Source: Acanthopleuribacter pedis (GTDB taxonomy: Bacteria; Acidobacteriota; Holophagae; Acanthopleuribacterales; Acanthopleuribacteraceae). From it: 64,000 bases of DNA. Positions 10,116 through 17,266 of this stretch are shown here, piece after piece. Within the stretch, counting starts at the first letter, position 1. Every line of letters begins with the position of its first letter. A program made the position numbers and the translations under genes. The stretch is taken from positions 248,001 through 312,000 of the forward strand of contig NZ_JAFREP010000008.1 of the NCBI RefSeq assembly GCF_017377855.1, in the 5' to 3' direction. The notes below the pieces were generated by a model. That model was not told the origin of the DNA and made no database searches. It worked only from the letters and a program-made list of their open reading frames with translations.

Positions 10116-10736
10116 GTGGGAGCAATACTGGAGTACATCATCAAAGGCGGCGTGGAGATCATGGTTCCACTGCTGCTGCTTTTCCTCATTTCCATTGCGT
10201 ATACCATCGAACGCTTCTTTCATTTGGCGAAGGCGAAAATTAATACCGCCGAGTTTTTGACGAAGATTCGTGCAGCTCTGAGAAATAAGAATGTTAAAGA
10301 GGCTGTTAAAATTTGCGAGACCTTTAAAGGTCCCATCGCGTCCATCTTGAAGACCGGTTTGATGAAATACGGCAGCCCTCAAGAAGAAATCGAGAAAACC
10401 ATGGAAAACGCTGCAATGCATGAAATTGCGCGTTTGGAACGCGGCTTGCCGGTTCTTTCCACCATCTCTAACTTGGCACCCATTCTGGGTTTCCTTGGAA
10501 CCGTAACCGGTATGATCGCGTCTTTCGACGCCTTGGCCCAGTTGAACGATCCCGGTGCTGTTGCACAGGGTATTTCACAGGCCCTGATCACCACCGCCGG
10601 TGGTTTGATCGTTTCGGTTCCCGCTTTGCTCGCATACAGCTACTTCACCACGCGTGTGAACAGCTTCATCCGTGAGATCGAATCCGCTTCCGCCGTTTTG
10701 ATGGAAGCATTCTCGCAAATGGACCGGGAATTTTAA
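10116..10736 (+). CDS. exbB: ExbB/TolQ/MotA-type proton channel subunit
   Basis: 206-residue inner-membrane protein of the MotA/TolQ/ExbB family. It has an N-terminal membrane helix (about 10-28), a cytoplasmic stretch, and two further helices in NLAPILGFLGTVTGMIASF and ALITTAGGLIVSVPALLAYS, the conserved core lining the proton path. It starts at GTG with GGAGG nine bases upstream. With the two ExbD-like proteins and the TonB-like protein downstream it would form an inner-membrane motor energising outer-membrane transport or another envelope process. The arrangement exbB-exbD-exbD-tonB is common in Acidobacteriota, Bacteroidota and Myxococcota; the specific substrate cannot be read from the window. 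Confidence 0.92.
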   Translation: MGAILEYIIKGGVEIMVPLLLLFLISIAYTIERFFHLAKAKINTAEFLTKIRAALRNKNVKEAVKICETFKGPIASILKTGLMKYGSPQEEIEKTMENAAMHEIARLERGLPVLSTISNLAPILGFLGTVTGMIASFDALAQLNDPGAVAQGISQALITTAGGLIVSVPALLAYSYFTTRVNSFIREIESASAVLMEAFSQMDREF

Positions 10737-10771
10737 GCTAAAGCACTTGTTGCTCAAGAGAGGAATTCCCT

Positions 10772-11197
10772 ATGAAAGTAAAGAAAACCAAATCACTTGA
10801 GGCCAATATTCCAACGGCTTCCATGGCCGACATCGCCTTTCTGCTGATCGTCTTCTTCATGATTTCAACGGTTTTTCAGGTTGACAAGACCAGTGTGGCC
10901 CTCCCCGAGAGCCACGGCAAAACCCGCTTTGAAGTTGTCAAAGAATCAGCGTTCGTCATCGTAACCAAAGAGGGAACGATCAAGGCGTCCGACGGTTTGG
11001 AAGATTCTCGCTTGGTGAACGTTGAGGATATCGGGATCTTGGCTGCTTCTTGGATGCAGAAACGTCCCAGTCAGCCGGTTGTTATCAAAGCCGACGCCGA
11101 TGCGCGCTACGGCTTGGTCGACGATGTGCTCAAGCATCTCCGCGACGCCGGTGTGGTGAACCTCAAGTTTTTGACTGAACAGTCCAAAGCTGATTAA
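10772..11197 (+). CDS. exbD: ExbD/TolR biopolymer transport protein, first copy
   Basis: 141 residues with a short cytoplasmic N-terminus, one membrane helix beginning PTASMADIAFLLIVFFM, which holds the conserved membrane Asp required for proton coupling, and a periplasmic ExbD fold to the end. GAGG lies about eight bases before the ATG. The periplasmic domain contains the recurring VVIKADADARYG motif typical of the family. It lies 35 bases after exbB and 12 bases before a second exbD. Confidence 0.92.
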   Translation: MKVKKTKSLEANIPTASMADIAFLLIVFFMISTVFQVDKTSVALPESHGKTRFEVVKESAFVIVTKEGTIKASDGLEDSRLVNVEDIGILAASWMQKRPSQPVVIKADADARYGLVDDVLKHLRDAGVVNLKFLTEQSKAD

Positions 11198-11209
11198 GCG
11201 AGGCGATCC

Positions 11210-11662
11210 ATGAAGATACAGCCCAAAAAAGAAGAACCCGAAATCCCAACCGCATCGATGGCCGACATCGCGTTTCTTTTGATCGTCTTCTTTATGTTGA
11301 CGACGGTGTTCTCAGCCAACAAAGGCATGGAACATATTCTCCCGCCGCCTGATGAGAACCCCGATCAAACCGAACCTGATGACGCTATCTACATCCGCAT
11401 TTTTCCCAGTGGCCAATTCACGATGGACGCGACCAGCTACCTGATCGAAGATGTTGAGAAAGTCTACGATTATGTGAATGCCAAAGTTCAGGTGAATGCG
11501 AAGAAGCCGATTATTGTCGATGCCAACCCTGAGGCGCGCTACGGCGATATGGTTGCGGTTTTGGATCAATTGAAAATCTTGTCCGTTGACATGAAGCGGG
11601 AGCTGGCGATCACCATACCGACGCCGGAAGAACGCGCCATGTATCAGAGGATGCAACAATAA
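11210..11662 (+). CDS. exbD: ExbD/TolR biopolymer transport protein, second copy
   Basis: 150-residue paralogue of the preceding gene. Its membrane segment begins PTASMADIAFLLIVFFMLTT with the same Asp, and the periplasmic part has IIVDANPEARYGDMVAVLDQ. It differs by a longer C-terminal helix rich in charged residues. Two non-identical ExbD proteins beside one ExbB suggest a heteromeric stator (inference). Start ATG follows GAGGCGATCC. Confidence 0.92.
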   Translation: MKIQPKKEEPEIPTASMADIAFLLIVFFMLTTVFSANKGMEHILPPPDENPDQTEPDDAIYIRIFPSGQFTMDATSYLIEDVEKVYDYVNAKVQVNAKKPIIVDANPEARYGDMVAVLDQLKILSVDMKRELAITIPTPEERAMYQRMQQ

Positions 11663-11780
11663 TGCCTCTTGAGCCGGAAAAGACCCTGTCTCGGCCTTTT
11701 TCGGTTTGGTTTCGGCTCCGTTGAGCGGGTAGCCCTCGGCGGAGCCTTTTGGCAGGTGACCATAATAAGGAGTTCATGTT

Positions 11781-12509
11781 ATGGCCAAAACCCCCCAAAA
11801 AGTCGATCTCGACTTCCAAGACGGCAAGGACCACTCGGCGCTCATGGACATGGCGTTTAACGACGCCAATACCGGCCGCTTCATGCGTTTGTCGGTATGT
11901 ATTTCGCTTTACCTGGTGCTCGCCATCATCTGGATGCCGGGCTTTAGTTTTAATGCCAGCATTCCCCATGTGAACCAGGAAGAAGTTAAACCCCAGAAGC
12001 GCAAAGTTCTGAAGCCGCCCCCTGAGAAACCGCTCGAGCGGGTTCAGACCAAAGAGAAAAAAGCCAAAAAAATGCCCATGCCCGACATGACCCCGGATGA
12101 GCCGGAACCGATTGTCGAGCCGGATCCCCCACCCGAGCCTGAGGTTTTACCGACCGACGATTGGGAGATTGGGATTCCCGACGGGCCGCCTGAGCCTCAA
12201 GGCGATACCATCGCCCGTGTTGGTGAGACCGGTGTTGAGCCACCTGTTTTCACCCGCAAGGTTCCCCCCAAGTATCCCGAGCGCGCTGTCAAAATCAAAT
12301 TGCAGGGTTACGTGATCCTCGAAGCGATTTTGCGCCGTGACGGTACCGTTGACGACATTAAAGTCTTGCGTGGTTTGGGTAAAGGTAAGTTCGGATTCGA
12401 AGAAGAAGCGAAAAAAGCGTTGAACCGCTGGGAGTTCCTGCCCGGAAAAGTGAACGGTCGCCCCGCCGACGTTCGCATGACGCTCAAAATCGACTTCGTG
12501 TTACAGTAG
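11781..12509 (+). CDS. tonB: TonB-family energy transducer
   Basis: 242 residues: a cytoplasmic stretch of about 35, one membrane helix (VCISLYLVLAIIWMPGFSF), a basic then acidic, Pro-rich periplasmic spacer with PEPIVEPDPPPEPEV, and a C-terminal TonB domain beginning PPKYPERAVKIKLQGYVILE and ending in LKIDFVLQ. It would carry motor energy from ExbB/ExbD to outer-membrane receptors. AAGGAG lies eight bases before the ATG. No TonB-dependent receptor is encoded nearby. Confidence 0.9.
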   Translation: MAKTPQKVDLDFQDGKDHSALMDMAFNDANTGRFMRLSVCISLYLVLAIIWMPGFSFNASIPHVNQEEVKPQKRKVLKPPPEKPLERVQTKEKKAKKMPMPDMTPDEPEPIVEPDPPPEPEVLPTDDWEIGIPDGPPEPQGDTIARVGETGVEPPVFTRKVPPKYPERAVKIKLQGYVILEAILRRDGTVDDIKVLRGLGKGKFGFEEEAKKALNRWEFLPGKVNGRPADVRMTLKIDFVLQ

Positions 12510-12548
12510 TAACTGCTGTAACGACTTTTAACAACAGGTGTTCAAGCC

Positions 12549-13403
12549 ATGTTTCAGGGTTCCCTAGAAGAAGTTAAACTGCCCGATATCATCCAGTTGA
12601 TGAGTGTTTCTTCCAAAACCGGTTGTTTTGTGATTGAACGTGACAATGTGACGGGACGAATCTATCTCGAAAACGGACAGATCGTTCACGCCTTTGTTGG
12701 TGAGGTGGTCGGTGAAGAGGCCATCTACGCACTTGCGATTTGGGACCGTGGCAATTTTCGCTTTCTTCTAGGGGACGAACCCCCCGTCAAAACGGTGACC
12801 AAACGGAACACCAATATTCTTATGGAAGTGGCGCGCAAGCTTGAAGAGTGGCGTGTCCTCAAGAAAAAAATTCCCTCACTTGATCTCGTACCGGAACTCG
12901 AATCGCTTGGTAGCAAAAAAGTCAGTTTTAATACCCAGGAATGGCATGTTTTATCGCGCATCAACGGGGTGAACTCGATCAATCAGATCGCGGGGATGAC
13001 GCAAATGGCGGCGATTGATGTCGCCAAACTGATCTACGGTTTGGTTGCCAGCGGGTTGGTGCATCTACGCCAATCGCCCAAGGCCCAGCCGGATTCGAAC
13101 CCACTCGAGAACAAGGCTAAGAAAAGTTCAAGTTCGACCCGCTCTCCAGAAGAAGAACAAGAATGGCTCTCCAACAAAATTGAAAAAGTATATCAATTTA
13201 GCAAAAGTATGTTGGGAGAGATCGCACATCCGGTGATTCAGCGCCATTGCGCCAATGGTGTGAAAAGTATTAATCAGGGTAAAGGCCTTGCCGCGGTCAT
13301 TGAAACCGCCACGCAAATTGCCAAAGCCGCTCAAATCTTGGAAGGACCTGAGAAAACCAAGGAATTGACCGCCGGCTTAAAGAAAATCATTAAAGAACCC
13401 TGA
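12549..13403 (+). CDS. DUF4388 domain protein
   Basis: 284-residue soluble protein. Residues 1-100 match the DUF4388 (PatA-like) fold: FQGSLEEVKLPDIIQLMS, GRIYLENGQIVHAF, and the GEEAIYALAIWDRGNFRF segment. Residues about 135-185 resemble the small winged-helix-like module often paired with it (LSRINGVNSINQIAG). The C-terminal 90 residues, after a Lys/Ser linker, are helical and of unknown role. DUF4388 proteins often link to gliding, signalling or GTPase regulation. It follows tonB by 39 bases and is probably co-transcribed. Confidence 0.75.
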   Translation: MFQGSLEEVKLPDIIQLMSVSSKTGCFVIERDNVTGRIYLENGQIVHAFVGEVVGEEAIYALAIWDRGNFRFLLGDEPPVKTVTKRNTNILMEVARKLEEWRVLKKKIPSLDLVPELESLGSKKVSFNTQEWHVLSRINGVNSINQIAGMTQMAAIDVAKLIYGLVASGLVHLRQSPKAQPDSNPLENKAKKSSSSTRSPEEEQEWLSNKIEKVYQFSKSMLGEIAHPVIQRHCANGVKSINQGKGLAAVIETATQIAKAAQILEGPEKTKELTAGLKKIIKEP

Positions 13404-13461
13404 ATCATTGGTCCAACACATATGTTCGAGTAGGGTGTCTATCTCCCGAGGAGAAGTTTTG

Positions 13462-14961
13462 ATGAGAAGTATGAAAAATCTTCTTTTGATGTTGATTCTG
13501 TGTCTGCCCATGTTGGGTTTTGCACAGGATGAGTACAAACGCGCACGCGGCCTTATCGGCCAAGGCAAATACCAGGAAGCGATCGTGTTGTTGGACGAAG
13601 CCATTGCCAGCTATCCCGATTGGTGGCCGCCCATCGTGCTCAAGGGCCAGGCCAGTTTGAAATTGAAACAATACGACGCCGCTCTGCGCAGTTTCAATGA
13701 TGCCTTAACGCTTGAAGTGGATCCCAAACAGATTCCCGTCGTTAAGTACTACATCATGCAGTGCTACCTGCAGAAAGGCGATTATGCCAAGGTTATTCAC
13801 GCCGTGGACGACCTGCTGCCGCTTGCGCCGCCCAAGCGCAAGTTTGACCTCTACCTCAACCGTGGTCAGAGTGAAATGCAAATCGCCAAAGCTTCTGAAA
13901 AGGGTGGCGACAGCAAAAAGGCACAAACTTATTACAGCAAATCTGTTGTCAGCTTCTCCGAGGCGCTGAAAAACGCGGTTGGCAAGAAAGAGCAAGAAGT
14001 CGAAGCTGCATTCCAGAAAGCTTATGCCCAGTACAAAATTGGTAACGCCAAGGGCGGTATCAAATCTCTGGAAACCAGCATCCAGGAATTTAACAAGGTT
14101 ATCGAACGCAACGCGCGTGAAGAGCGTGCCCACAAGTTCTTAATCGACCTTTCCTTCCGTATCGCCCAGTCTTCCCCGAAGAACCAACAGACCGGTCGTT
14201 ACATGGAAACCGTTGGTTACATCGACCGTTACCTCAGCATCTGGGCCGACAACCCCGACATGATGAACAAACGTGGAGCCGCGCTTCAGGGTGCCAAAAA
14301 GTTTACCGAGGCGGTTTCCCAGTTCAAGCTGGTCAGTAAGTTGAAACCAAAAGACGGTTCTGTTTACTTCTCCCTGGGGAGTTGTCAAATGGCCGCCAAA
14401 CAATTTAATGACGCGATCAAAACCTTCGAAAGCGCCATTAAACACGGCGAAGCCGACAACCACAATGTTTACTCCTTCATTGCCTACTGCTACCAGGAAC
14501 AAAAAACCAGGTGCTACAGTACCGATATCCCGCTTTACAAAAAAGCTGTCAGCACCTTAGAAGGTGGCTTGGCAAAATTGTCCGGTTCCGGTAAAGCCAG
14601 AATTCAACAAGAGCTTGAGCGCAAGAAAGACAACTTGTCGATTTTGGAAGAGAACTTGGCGACCGATAACGGTAACCACTTGGCCGCGGTGACCAACGTT
14701 CAGAGTTTGGAACAATCCATCGCCGGTAACACCGCAACGCTGAAAAAGAACCAAGAGTTGTTGTTGGCCCAGCGTACCGATGAGCTGGAAGCGGCGGTTG
14801 AAGCCGGTCGTAAAGCCATCAAAGAAGACCAGGGTCGCTTGAAGTCTGAACTGGAAACCATGCAGCGTTACGTTCGCGACGCCAACAAGTGCAACGATGC
14901 CAAATTGTTCACCCACATGGGCAAAATCAAAGAATTGCTCAAGAAACACGGTTCCAGCTAA
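13462..14961 (+). CDS. Exported TPR-repeat protein
   Basis: 499 residues. The ATG at 13462 is chosen over an upstream in-frame start because GAGGAG lies seven bases before it and it begins a clear signal peptide (MRSMKNLLLMLILCLPMLGFA, cut before QDEY). The N-terminal 350 residues form tetratricopeptide repeats, for example GKYQEAIVLLDEAIASYPDW and QFNDAIKTFESAIKHGEAD. The last 110 residues (SLEQSIAGNTATLKKNQELL onward) are predicted coiled coil. Last gene of the ExbB/TonB unit, closed by the terminator at 14982. A periplasmic scaffold for the TonB machine is plausible but not shown. Confidence 0.8.
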   Translation: MRSMKNLLLMLILCLPMLGFAQDEYKRARGLIGQGKYQEAIVLLDEAIASYPDWWPPIVLKGQASLKLKQYDAALRSFNDALTLEVDPKQIPVVKYYIMQCYLQKGDYAKVIHAVDDLLPLAPPKRKFDLYLNRGQSEMQIAKASEKGGDSKKAQTYYSKSVVSFSEALKNAVGKKEQEVEAAFQKAYAQYKIGNAKGGIKSLETSIQEFNKVIERNAREERAHKFLIDLSFRIAQSSPKNQQTGRYMETVGYIDRYLSIWADNPDMMNKRGAALQGAKKFTEAVSQFKLVSKLKPKDGSVYFSLGSCQMAAKQFNDAIKTFESAIKHGEADNHNVYSFIAYCYQEQKTRCYSTDIPLYKKAVSTLEGGLAKLSGSGKARIQQELERKKDNLSILEENLATDNGNHLAAVTNVQSLEQSIAGNTATLKKNQELLLAQRTDELEAAVEAGRKAIKEDQGRLKSELETMQRYVRDANKCNDAKLFTHMGKIKELLKKHGSS

Positions 14962-14981
14962 AACAACCCTTTCCTCACAAG

Positions 14982-15020
14982 AAAAAGGCCGTTTCCTTCG
15001 GGAGGCGGCCTTTTTCTTTT
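14982..15020 (+). terminator. Rho-independent terminator after the TPR gene
   Basis: AAAAAGGCCGTTTCC, a TTCG tetraloop, GGAGGCGGCCTTTTT and further T residues. The hairpin begins 20 bases after the stop of the TPR gene and ends the exbB-to-TPR unit. Confidence 0.9.
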
Positions 15021-15094
15021 GGGGGAGGCGGTGTTCGTCGGCTTACCTGTGGTTCCGCAATGGTCTCGCCTGAACCAGATATGGCGGCATGTTT

Positions 15095-15112
15095 GGTGAG
15101 AAATGCGGGCTA
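15095..15112. repeat. Half copy of the intergenic palindromic repeat
   Basis: GGTGAGAAATGCGGGCTA, the right arm of the repeat found complete at 15423, 41615, 24124 and 57606. The terminal GCTA provides the TAG stop (minus strand) of the small gene at 15110-15406, whose other flank carries a complete copy. The left arm is missing. Confidence 0.65.
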
Positions 15113-15406
15113 GCGGAGCAGTTCATCGGGGCTAAGCTCGGTGTAATCGCAGATACTTGCGATGATGGAGGGCAGGTCGTCCAGTGATTCGTCCAGTGCG
15201 ATTTGAACGACCCTGCGCATGGGCACAAACAAGGTTTGGGGGTAGACCTTGCGGTCCTCACCGCGGAACTGATATTTGAAGGTATCGGTTTGTTTGAGGT
15301 CGATCCCGCGTATGACGATCCCTGCTTGTTTGAGTTCGATCAGTTTTCCCCAGACTTGTTCCTTGGGTTCAATGAGGTGGGCGATGACGAAATCGTTGGC
15401 TTTCAT
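15110..15406 (-). CDS. Small conserved-looking hypothetical protein
   Basis: 98 residues, not recognised. It starts MKANDFVIAHLIEPKEQVWG after a clean GAGGAA site, is charged and soluble, and has alternating strand-like segments (GIVIRGIDLKQ, RKVYPQTLFVPMRRVVQIAL) and an acidic helical C-terminus (DDLPSIIASICDYTELSPDE). The codon use looks like that of its neighbours. It stands alone between two copies of the palindromic repeat, and its stop codon lies inside one of them, so the gene end may have been reset by the repeat. The first half reads like a small RNA-binding or PilZ-like beta fold, but I cannot assign it. Confidence 0.65.
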   Translation of the reverse strand: MKANDFVIAHLIEPKEQVWGKLIELKQAGIVIRGIDLKQTDTFKYQFRGEDRKVYPQTLFVPMRRVVQIALDESLDDLPSIIASICDYTELSPDELLR

Positions 15407-15422
15407 GACGTTTCCTCGCGTT

Positions 15423-15486
15423 TAGCCTGCATTTCTCACAAGGTTTTCAGCTTCTCGCGACGAATCCTTGTAAGCCATGTGGGCTA
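15423..15486. repeat. Intergenic palindromic repeat, complete copy
   Basis: Left arm TAGCCTGCATTTCTCACAAG, loop GTTTTCAGCTTCTCGCGACG, right arm AATCCTTGTAAGCCATGTGGGCTA. The loop is identical to that of the copy at 41615-41670. It lies just upstream of the small gene ending at 15110. Confidence 0.85.
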
Positions 15487-15524
15487 GGGTCATTGTACTC
15501 CGGGCCGGCGCGGACCGAGAGGAC

Positions 15525-15566
15525 AAAAAAACCCGCTTGCCGCCAAGGCGGTTCGCGGGTTTTTTG
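15525..15566 (-). terminator. Rho-independent terminator of the tolC-like gene (bidirectional)
   Basis: AAAAAAACCCGC-TTGCCGCC-AA-GGCGGTTC-GCGGGTTTTTT, a near-perfect stem with A and T tracts on both sides. It lies 18 bases past the TolC-like stop on the minus strand and could also stop transcription entering from the other side. Confidence 0.92.
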
Positions 15567-15583
15567 CTGTTCTAAAGGTAGGT

Positions 15584-17107
15584 TTAGAGGCTGATGTTGT
15601 GGTGTTGACTAAGCTTGCCGACCGCTTGGTGATACCGCGTCAAGGCTTTTTTGTAAGCAACCTTGCTGCTGATCAATTGCGTGCGGGCTTGTGCCAGTTG
15701 TTCCTGAACCTCGCTGACACGGTAATTGGTAGACAAACCGTTTTGGAATTTTTGTTCCTCGGCTTTCAGGTTCTCTTCGCGAAATTTCAGCGTTTTTTCC
15801 TGGGCTTTAATCGCTTTGGCGCTGCTTTCGAGTTCGCGAATCGCGGCGCGAACTTCTTCGAAAATGGTGAGGTTGTTTTGCTCAATTTCGAGCTGACGGC
15901 GCCGCATGGTCAGTTCAGCTTTTTTGTGGTTGAGTTTGGCCTGTTGGTTAAACGGGGCCCAGGTTAAATCCAATTGGATTTGCCAACCCGGCAGGTCAAA
16001 CGAGGCGGCGTCGGATAAAGCATCGCTCCAGGAGCCGGTTCCGAGAACTTCGCCTGTTTGCAGGTCGATATCGTTGGCGCTACTGGCGGAGGTGCCGTAA
16101 CCCGCGGTGACCGATAAGCCGGGCAGCTTTTGGTTCTTCTGATATTTGAGGTCGAGGCGTGCGTTTTCCAACTCAATGGCGTTTTTCTTGGCCTCGGGTC
16201 GGTTCTCGAGGGCTGTTTGAAAGGCCGTGGTCAGATCCGGGGTTTGTGCTTCAATCACAATGGGATCCGCCGGGGTCAAATGCTGCCGCCAATCGTCGAG
16301 TGGTAAGTTCATCACCCGCTTGAGGCGGTCTTCCGCGGCGCGAATCGCGTTTTCTTTGGTCACAATATCGTTTTCACGGCTGGCGATATCCGCCTCGTTG
16401 TTTACCAATTCAATGGGGGCCAGGGTTCCGACCTCTATTTTGACGCGATTTTGCTCGTAAAGCTGCTTGGCTAAGTCGAGGCTTTGCTGCGCAACCTTCA
16501 GATCTTCCACGGCAAAAACCAGGTCCCAATAAGCATCCTCGGTGTTTTTCAGCACGGTTACCATTTGGACGTTGAGGTCTTCGAGCGCGGCATGGTAGTT
16601 ACCCTTGGCTACGAACTGATCTCGGCGATAGACCTCTTCGTCGAAGTTGAACCCGCGCAGCAGTTGCTGGGTTGCTGAAAAGTTAATGCTGCTGCTGTAG
16701 ATTTCACCGAAAAGCTGACGAGAGGCCTGGCTACTATCGAACAGGGAATTGTTGAAGCGAACTGAGTATTCAAGGCCGAAATCTTCACTTTTTTGGAATG
16801 TCGTATTAAATGCACGCGTTTTATCGCTGTAGGTCGAGCCCGCTTGACCTTGGTCGGCGTCCTGGGCTTCGCCTTCCTGGTTGGAGCTTGAAAGCGAGCC
16901 GGTGACCTGGGGTTCGTAGCGTGCGCGGGTTAGATCCAGCGAAAAGCGCTGGTCCTCAATGTTCACGCGTTGGAGTTCGATATCCAAGTTGCGTTCGACC
17001 GCGGTCTTCAGGGCCTCCTGAAGCGTGATTGTTTTCGTCTGTTGGGCTTGGATCGGAGAAAAGAGCAAGGTGCAGAGCCCCAGTCCCTTTAGCCATCTGA
17101 GATCCAT
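15584..17107 (-). CDS. TolC-family outer-membrane efflux channel
   Basis: 507 residues. The ATG at 17107 is preferred because GGGAGGA precedes it and it begins the signal peptide MDLRWLKGLGLCTLLFSPIQA. The body shows the duplicated outer-membrane efflux (OEP) repeat: an N-terminal half with TLQEALKTAVERNLDIELQR and long coiled helices, and a second half with TAFQTALENRPEAKKNAIELE and a C-terminal pair of long helices (EEVRAAIRELESSAKAIKAQ). It would form the trimeric channel-tunnel for RND or type I export. It is transcribed away from, but is close to, the RND operon lacking such a gene. Nearest upstream genes are the AAA+ ATPase and the PseC-like enzyme, from which a terminator separates it. 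Confidence 0.9.
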   Translation of the reverse strand: MDLRWLKGLGLCTLLFSPIQAQQTKTITLQEALKTAVERNLDIELQRVNIEDQRFSLDLTRARYEPQVTGSLSSSNQEGEAQDADQGQAGSTYSDKTRAFNTTFQKSEDFGLEYSVRFNNSLFDSSQASRQLFGEIYSSSINFSATQQLLRGFNFDEEVYRRDQFVAKGNYHAALEDLNVQMVTVLKNTEDAYWDLVFAVEDLKVAQQSLDLAKQLYEQNRVKIEVGTLAPIELVNNEADIASRENDIVTKENAIRAAEDRLKRVMNLPLDDWRQHLTPADPIVIEAQTPDLTTAFQTALENRPEAKKNAIELENARLDLKYQKNQKLPGLSVTAGYGTSASSANDIDLQTGEVLGTGSWSDALSDAASFDLPGWQIQLDLTWAPFNQQAKLNHKKAELTMRRRQLEIEQNNLTIFEEVRAAIRELESSAKAIKAQEKTLKFREENLKAEEQKFQNGLSTNYRVSEVQEQLAQARTQLISSKVAYKKALTRYHQAVGKLSQHHNISL

Positions 17108-17232
17108 GAAAGTCCTCCCGTGTTCCACCAATTGAATCGATCTACCACCTTCGATACTCTGTTGATTACGAAGCGGGCGTGTAATAGTTCATAGGAATAT
17201 TGTCTCGGCCGACAATCTTTTGAAAAACAGGG

Positions 17233-17265
17233 CCAAAAAGAAAAGGCCGGGAAACCCGGCCTTTG
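17233..17265 (-). terminator. Rho-independent terminator of the aminotransferase gene
   Basis: On the minus strand AAAGGCCGGG-TTT-CCCGGCCTTTTCTTTTT, directly after the stop codon of the PseC-like gene (TAA at 17267-17269). A 10-bp perfect stem followed by a U-rich tract. Confidence 0.92.
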
Positions 17266-17266
17266 C

